Shown: piece after piece, positions 60,524-64,000 of the stretch
Position numbering within the stretch: position 1 is the stretch's first letter
How the letters are laid out: every line of letters starts with the position of its first letter
From: Mixta intestinalis
Lineage (GTDB): Bacteria; Pseudomonadota; Gammaproteobacteria; Enterobacterales; Enterobacteriaceae
Assembly (NCBI RefSeq): GCF_009914055.1
Contig: NZ_CP028271.1
Span: 1,240,001-1,304,000 of the forward strand
DNA: 64,000 bases
Reading direction: 5' to 3'
The notes under the pieces: generated by a model
Database searches by the model: none
What the model saw: only the letters and a program-made list of their open reading frames with translations
What the model was told of the DNA's origin: nothing
Position numbers and translations under genes: made by a program

Positions 60524-61660
60524 TTAGCGGTTCAGCGCCCGGCGCGTACGTCCGGAACTGAGATAGCCCGCGATATAATCCTGCGAAATCTCCCCGCTGT
60601 AGCGTCCATCTTCATCAACGATCGGCATCCATACCATATTGTGTTCATACAGCTTTGACAGCACCACGCGCAGGTTCTCTTCCGCTTTGCCAGTAATGGT
60701 AAACTGATGCAGAATCTGCTCGCAGTTTCCGCTGGCACCGCGTGCCTCACGTCGCTTAACGAAACCCAGCGGTCTGCCATCATTATCCACCACGGTTATC
60801 GAGCGCATATCATTATCGTCCATAAGAGCAAAGGCTTCGGCCAGCGGCGTTGATCGCTTCACGGTCAGCGTTGGCTGTTGATCGGTCACGTCACCCGCCT
60901 GCACCAGCAGTAGCCGCTTCAGCGTGCGATCCTGACCAACAAAAGAGCCGACAAACTCGTTTGCCGGTTTCGCCAGCAGCTCATCAGGCGTGGCGCACTG
61001 GACGATTTTGCCCTGACCAAATACTGCAATGCGATCGCCCAGCTTCAGCGCCTCATCAATATCATGACTGACCAGCATGACGGTTTTCTTTAGCTGGCGC
61101 TGCATTTCCAGGAACTCGTTCTGAATCGCTTCGCGGTTAATGGGATCCACCGCGCCGAACGGCTCATCCATCAGCAGCACCGGCGGATCGGCGGCGAGGG
61201 CGCGAATAACGCCGATGCGCTGCTGCTGACCGCCGGACATCTCTTTCGGGTAACGATGTAAAAACTTATGCGGATCGAGCGCCACCATGCTCATCAGTTC
61301 ACTGGCGCGATCGCGGCAGCGCTTTTTATCCCAGCCCAGCATGCGCGGTACCACGGTAATATTTTCCTCAATGGTCATATTGGGAAACAGGCCGATTTGC
61401 TGGATAACATAGCCAATATTGCGCCGCAGAGTGACAGTATCCTGGGTACTGGTATCCTCGCCGTTAATGGTGATTTTGCCGCTGGTAGCCGGAATCAGTC
61501 GGTTAATCATTTTCAGCGTGGTGGTTTTGCCACAGCCGGAAGGGCCGAGCAGTACGCACATCTCACCGCCGGGAACGTGCAGGCTGACGTTATCCACCGC
61601 GTTAAGCGCCACGCCGTTTTTCTGTTTAAAAGTCTTGGTGAGATTTTCCAGCTTAATCAT
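60524..61660 (-). CDS. osmV: osmoprotectant ABC transporter, ATP-binding protein OsmV
   Basis: The 378-residue ATPase is of the OpuCA/YehX type. Walker A GPSGCGKTT is near residue 38, signature MSGGQQQRIG near 138, Walker B VLLMDEPFGAVDP, then two C-terminal CBS domains (PLAEAFALMDDNDMRSITVVDNDG .. MPIVDEDGRYSGEIS) that sense ionic strength in this family. It is close to Salmonella OsmV as I recall it. It overlaps the permease gene by one base. Confidence 0.88.
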   Translation of the reverse strand: MIKLENLTKTFKQKNGVALNAVDNVSLHVPGGEMCVLLGPSGCGKTTTLKMINRLIPATSGKITINGEDTSTQDTVTLRRNIGYVIQQIGLFPNMTIEENITVVPRMLGWDKKRCRDRASELMSMVALDPHKFLHRYPKEMSGGQQQRIGVIRALAADPPVLLMDEPFGAVDPINREAIQNEFLEMQRQLKKTVMLVSHDIDEALKLGDRIAVFGQGKIVQCATPDELLAKPANEFVGSFVGQDRTLKRLLLVQAGDVTDQQPTLTVKRSTPLAEAFALMDDNDMRSITVVDNDGRPLGFVKRREARGASGNCEQILHQFTITGKAEENLRVVLSKLYEHNMVWMPIVDEDGRYSGEISQDYIAGYLSSGRTRRALNR

Positions 61661-62307
61661 TAGCGCATCCCCTTCGGTGTTAAAACCTGCTGCAGGCGGT
61701 GCAGCAGCCAGTCAAGAATAATTGCCAGCAGACAAATCAGTACCGCCCCGGCAATCAGCATGCGAATATCGCTGCCGCTGATACCGTCCAGCAGCAGTAA
61801 GCCTAAACCACCGGCACCAATCACCGCAGCAATAGCCATCACGCCGACGTTCATCACAACGGCGGTGCGAATGCCGCCAAAAATAACCGGCAGCGCCAGC
61901 GGGATTTCTACCCAGCGCAGACGCTGCCAGAAAGTCATGCCGATGCCGCGCCCCGCCTCGCGCATGCCGGGCGGAATACTCTCCAGCGCGGTATGCGTGT
62001 TGCGCACGATTGGCAGCAGCGAATAGAGAAATACCGCCGTGATGGCGGGCACTACGCCAATGCCCTGACCGATCAGCGAAAATAACGGAATCATCAGGCC
62101 AAACAGGGCGATAGAAGGGATGGTTAATACCAGCGTGGCGATACCCAGCACCGGCGTCGCCAGCCATTTAACCCGCACAATAATAATGCCCAGCGGCACA
62201 CCAGCCAGAATGGCGCAGCCCACCGCCACCAGCACCAGCCAGAGATGTTGCCAGCTCAGCGCTACCAGGTGGGGCCAGTTGTCGATCATATAATGCAGCG
62301 TATCCAT
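61660..62307 (-). CDS. osmW: osmoprotectant ABC transporter, permease OsmW
   Basis: The 215-residue BPD_transp_1 permease has about six helices. The cytoplasmic EAA-type loop is MREAGRGIGMTFWQRLRWVEIPLALPVIFGGI, near residue 125. It pairs with the second permease downstream in coordinates. The last base is shared with osmV. Confidence 0.85.
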   Translation of the reverse strand: MDTLHYMIDNWPHLVALSWQHLWLVLVAVGCAILAGVPLGIIIVRVKWLATPVLGIATLVLTIPSIALFGLMIPLFSLIGQGIGVVPAITAVFLYSLLPIVRNTHTALESIPPGMREAGRGIGMTFWQRLRWVEIPLALPVIFGGIRTAVVMNVGVMAIAAVIGAGGLGLLLLDGISGSDIRMLIAGAVLICLLAIILDWLLHRLQQVLTPKGMR

Positions 62308-62316
62308 AGCTTCTCC

Positions 62317-63228
62317 TTACAGCATGCCTTTCGCCTGTAAAAAATCATGCGCCACCTGCTGCGGTGACTGGTGATCGACATCCACCCGTTTATTCATTTC
62401 AGTAATGGCGTCATCGGTAATAAGCGCGGAGAGCTGATTCAGCGCCGCTGCCAGCCCCGGATGAGCCGCCAGCACCTCTTTACGCACTACCGGCGTGACG
62501 TTGTAGCTGGGAAAAAAGTGCTTATCATCTTCCAGAATTTGCAGATCGAAGCCTTTGACGCGTCCGTCGGTGGTATACACCAGGCCCGCCTCAACGAAAC
62601 CGTCACGAATTGCGTTGTACACCAGGCCCGGATCCATCTGGCGGATCTGTGGACGGTCGAGTTTCAGGCCGTAGAGTTTTTGCAGCGGCTGTAAGCCATC
62701 AGAGCGGCCTGCGAATTCCAGATCCAGTCCCAGCATCCAGTTATGTTTGGGATCCTGCTGGCGAATTTGCTCGATGCGCGCCACCAGCTGCGACACCGTG
62801 GTGATATGCTCTTTCCCGGCGCGTTTACGCTGCATGGCAAAGGCGTAGGTGTTATTCATTGGTGCCGGATCCAGCCAGACCAGGCCGAGTTTGGCATCCA
62901 GCCGTCGTACCGTTTCGTAAGCCTGCTTCGAGGACATCGGGGTAGTAATATGATTGAAGATAATCAGCGACGAGCCGGTATATTCCCAGGTCATATCGAT
63001 CTGTTTATTCAGCATCGCGCTGCGGCTGATGGAGACGGCAATATTGGTTTTAGGGATCACCTCAAACCCTTTTTTCTCCAGCCAGAGTACGGTCATCGCC
63101 GAGAGAATATGTTGTTCGGTGAAGCCTTTGGTCGCCATGGTGATTGGTGCGGCGTGGGCGACATTCAGGGTCAGTAGCAGGGTTACCAGCAGCGCCATCG
63201 CGCGTATTAAGGTGCGAACTCCGTTCAT
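62317..63228 (-). CDS. osmX: osmoprotectant ABC transporter, binding protein OsmX
   Basis: The 303-residue periplasmic protein of the OpuAC/YehZ (OsmF) type has a signal peptide (cleavage after AHA, about residue 27). Seen segments: ITMATKGFTEQHILSAM, KTNIAVSISRSAMLNKQIDMTWEYTG and YNAIRDGFVEAGLVYTTDGRVKGF. It should bind quaternary amines such as glycine betaine or choline-O-sulfate, as shown for Salmonella OsmU. Confidence 0.87.
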   Translation of the reverse strand: MNGVRTLIRAMALLVTLLLTLNVAHAAPITMATKGFTEQHILSAMTVLWLEKKGFEVIPKTNIAVSISRSAMLNKQIDMTWEYTGSSLIIFNHITTPMSSKQAYETVRRLDAKLGLVWLDPAPMNNTYAFAMQRKRAGKEHITTVSQLVARIEQIRQQDPKHNWMLGLDLEFAGRSDGLQPLQKLYGLKLDRPQIRQMDPGLVYNAIRDGFVEAGLVYTTDGRVKGFDLQILEDDKHFFPSYNVTPVVRKEVLAAHPGLAAALNQLSALITDDAITEMNKRVDVDHQSPQQVAHDFLQAKGML

Positions 63229-63237
63229 AACGCTCTC

Positions 63238-63951
63238 CTATAGCGCATGTGGGCTAAGCCAGCGGCCAAGCGCCGCCAGCAACATATCCAGAATCAGCGC
63301 CACCAGCGCCGTTGCCACCGCACCCAAAATCAGAATCGGGAAATCATTGAGGTAGATGCCGGGAAAAATCAGTTCGCCGTAGCTGCTGGCACCGATAAGA
63401 AACGCCAGCGGGGCTGTGCCAACATTAATCGCCATGGCGATACGAATACCGGAAAGCATTACTGGCCAGGCGTTGGGGAGCTCAACCTGGCGCAGGCGCT
63501 GTAAGCGCGTCATGCCAATGCCGTTGGCAGCTTCCAGCAGCGAGTGTGGCACGCCGATCAGACCGGCATAGGTGTTACGGACGACAGGCAATAGCGAGGC
63601 AAAAAACAGGGCGATGATGGCGGGACGATCGCCAATGCCGATAACCACCATCGCCAGCGCCAGTACCGCCAGCGGCGGCAGGGTATTGCCGACATTGAAG
63701 ATCTGCATCATATATTCTGCCCAGCGTCGGGCAAAGGGGCGACTCAGGAGGATGCCGCTGGGAATACCTACCAGCAGCGCACCGGACATCGACCAACCCA
63801 CCAGCCAGAGGTGCTGTCGGCCAAGATAGATCAGGTCAACCCGGTGTGCCTTAATTACCTCAAAACCAATACCGTAAATCAGGATCGCAGCGATCGGCAC
63901 GATTGCCAGCAGCGCCAGCAAGGTTCGCTTGATCGTGGTAGAACAATGCAT
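63238..63951 (-). CDS. osmY: osmoprotectant ABC transporter, permease OsmY (ABC type)
   Basis: The 237-residue BPD_transp_1 permease has an EAA-type loop LLEAANGIGMTRLQRLRQVELPNAWPVMLSGI near residue 145. It is transcribed first in the order permease-binding protein-permease-ATPase. The name follows Salmonella osmVWXY and is not the E. coli periplasmic chaperone OsmY. Possible further upstream control lies beyond the window end. Confidence 0.82.
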   Translation of the reverse strand: MHCSTTIKRTLLALLAIVPIAAILIYGIGFEVIKAHRVDLIYLGRQHLWLVGWSMSGALLVGIPSGILLSRPFARRWAEYMMQIFNVGNTLPPLAVLALAMVVIGIGDRPAIIALFFASLLPVVRNTYAGLIGVPHSLLEAANGIGMTRLQRLRQVELPNAWPVMLSGIRIAMAINVGTAPLAFLIGASSYGELIFPGIYLNDFPILILGAVATALVALILDMLLAALGRWLSPHAL

Positions 63952-64000
63952 TGACAGGACTCTCCGGGGATAGCTGTAGTGCCGCTTTAAAGGCAGCTCA

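Noticed and set aside
1..64000. Prophage, insertion sequence, CRISPR array or toxin-antitoxin pair
   Set aside because: No integrase, transposase, terminal repeats, regular spacer arrays or paired small ORFs of these kinds were found.

Overview
The window is a chromosomal segment of a gammaproteobacterium of the order Enterobacterales, most likely family Erwiniaceae (Pantoea, Mixta or Erwinia-like). This rests on protein-by-protein likeness to Escherichia coli K-12, on the conserved gene order of the E. coli 36-38 min (terminus) region, and on GC-rich codon use. The genus is inferred and not shown. No prophage, insertion sequence or CRISPR array was found.

Layout. (1) 1-13.3 kb: the end of ldtE, then lpp, pykF, a ClbS-like immunity protein, two tandem tRNA-Val(GAC) genes, mdtK, ribC, cfa, punC/punR, purR, the very small ynhF, mepH and grxD. 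(2) 13.3-25.4 kb: rnt, gloA, nemR, an eptA lipid A transferase, ydhL, sodC, slyA/slyB, anmK, mliC, pdxH, tyrS, pdxY and gstA. (3) 25.4-35 kb: dtpA, then the rsxABCDGE-nth electron-transport/DNA-repair operon, ydgK and cnu. (4) 35-50.2 kb: an accessory sugar block between cnu and add, with a galactofuranose-type ABC importer (ytfQRT-yjfF), a low-GC cytoplasmic GH20 hexosaminidase, araBA, araFGH and a frameshifted araC. (5) 50.3-60.5 kb: add, ydgA, fumC, tus with its Ter site, ynfM/ynfL, mlc and a bioD paralogue. (6) 60.5-64 kb: an OsmU-type osmoprotectant ABC transporter, cut by the window end.

Compared with E. coli, several backbone genes are missing from their usual places: sodB and ydhP (mepH-purR), lhr (rnt-grxD), nemA (nemR-gloA), ydhF and ydhIJK (around sodC), blr/ydgJ (cnu-add), fumA (before fumC) and araD (after araA). 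These could be losses or relocations; the window alone cannot say which.

The less routine signals are two Tus-binding Ter sites in the same orientation, one inside the accessory block; a (GC)n slippage frameshift in araC; matching GalR-like operators in front of both ytfQ and araF; a well-preserved AraC I1-I2 site pair in front of araBA; and an orphan NemR that keeps a perfect operator without nemA. I found no clearly new multi-gene system. The accessory sugar block with the acquired GH20 enzyme is the closest candidate for new biology.
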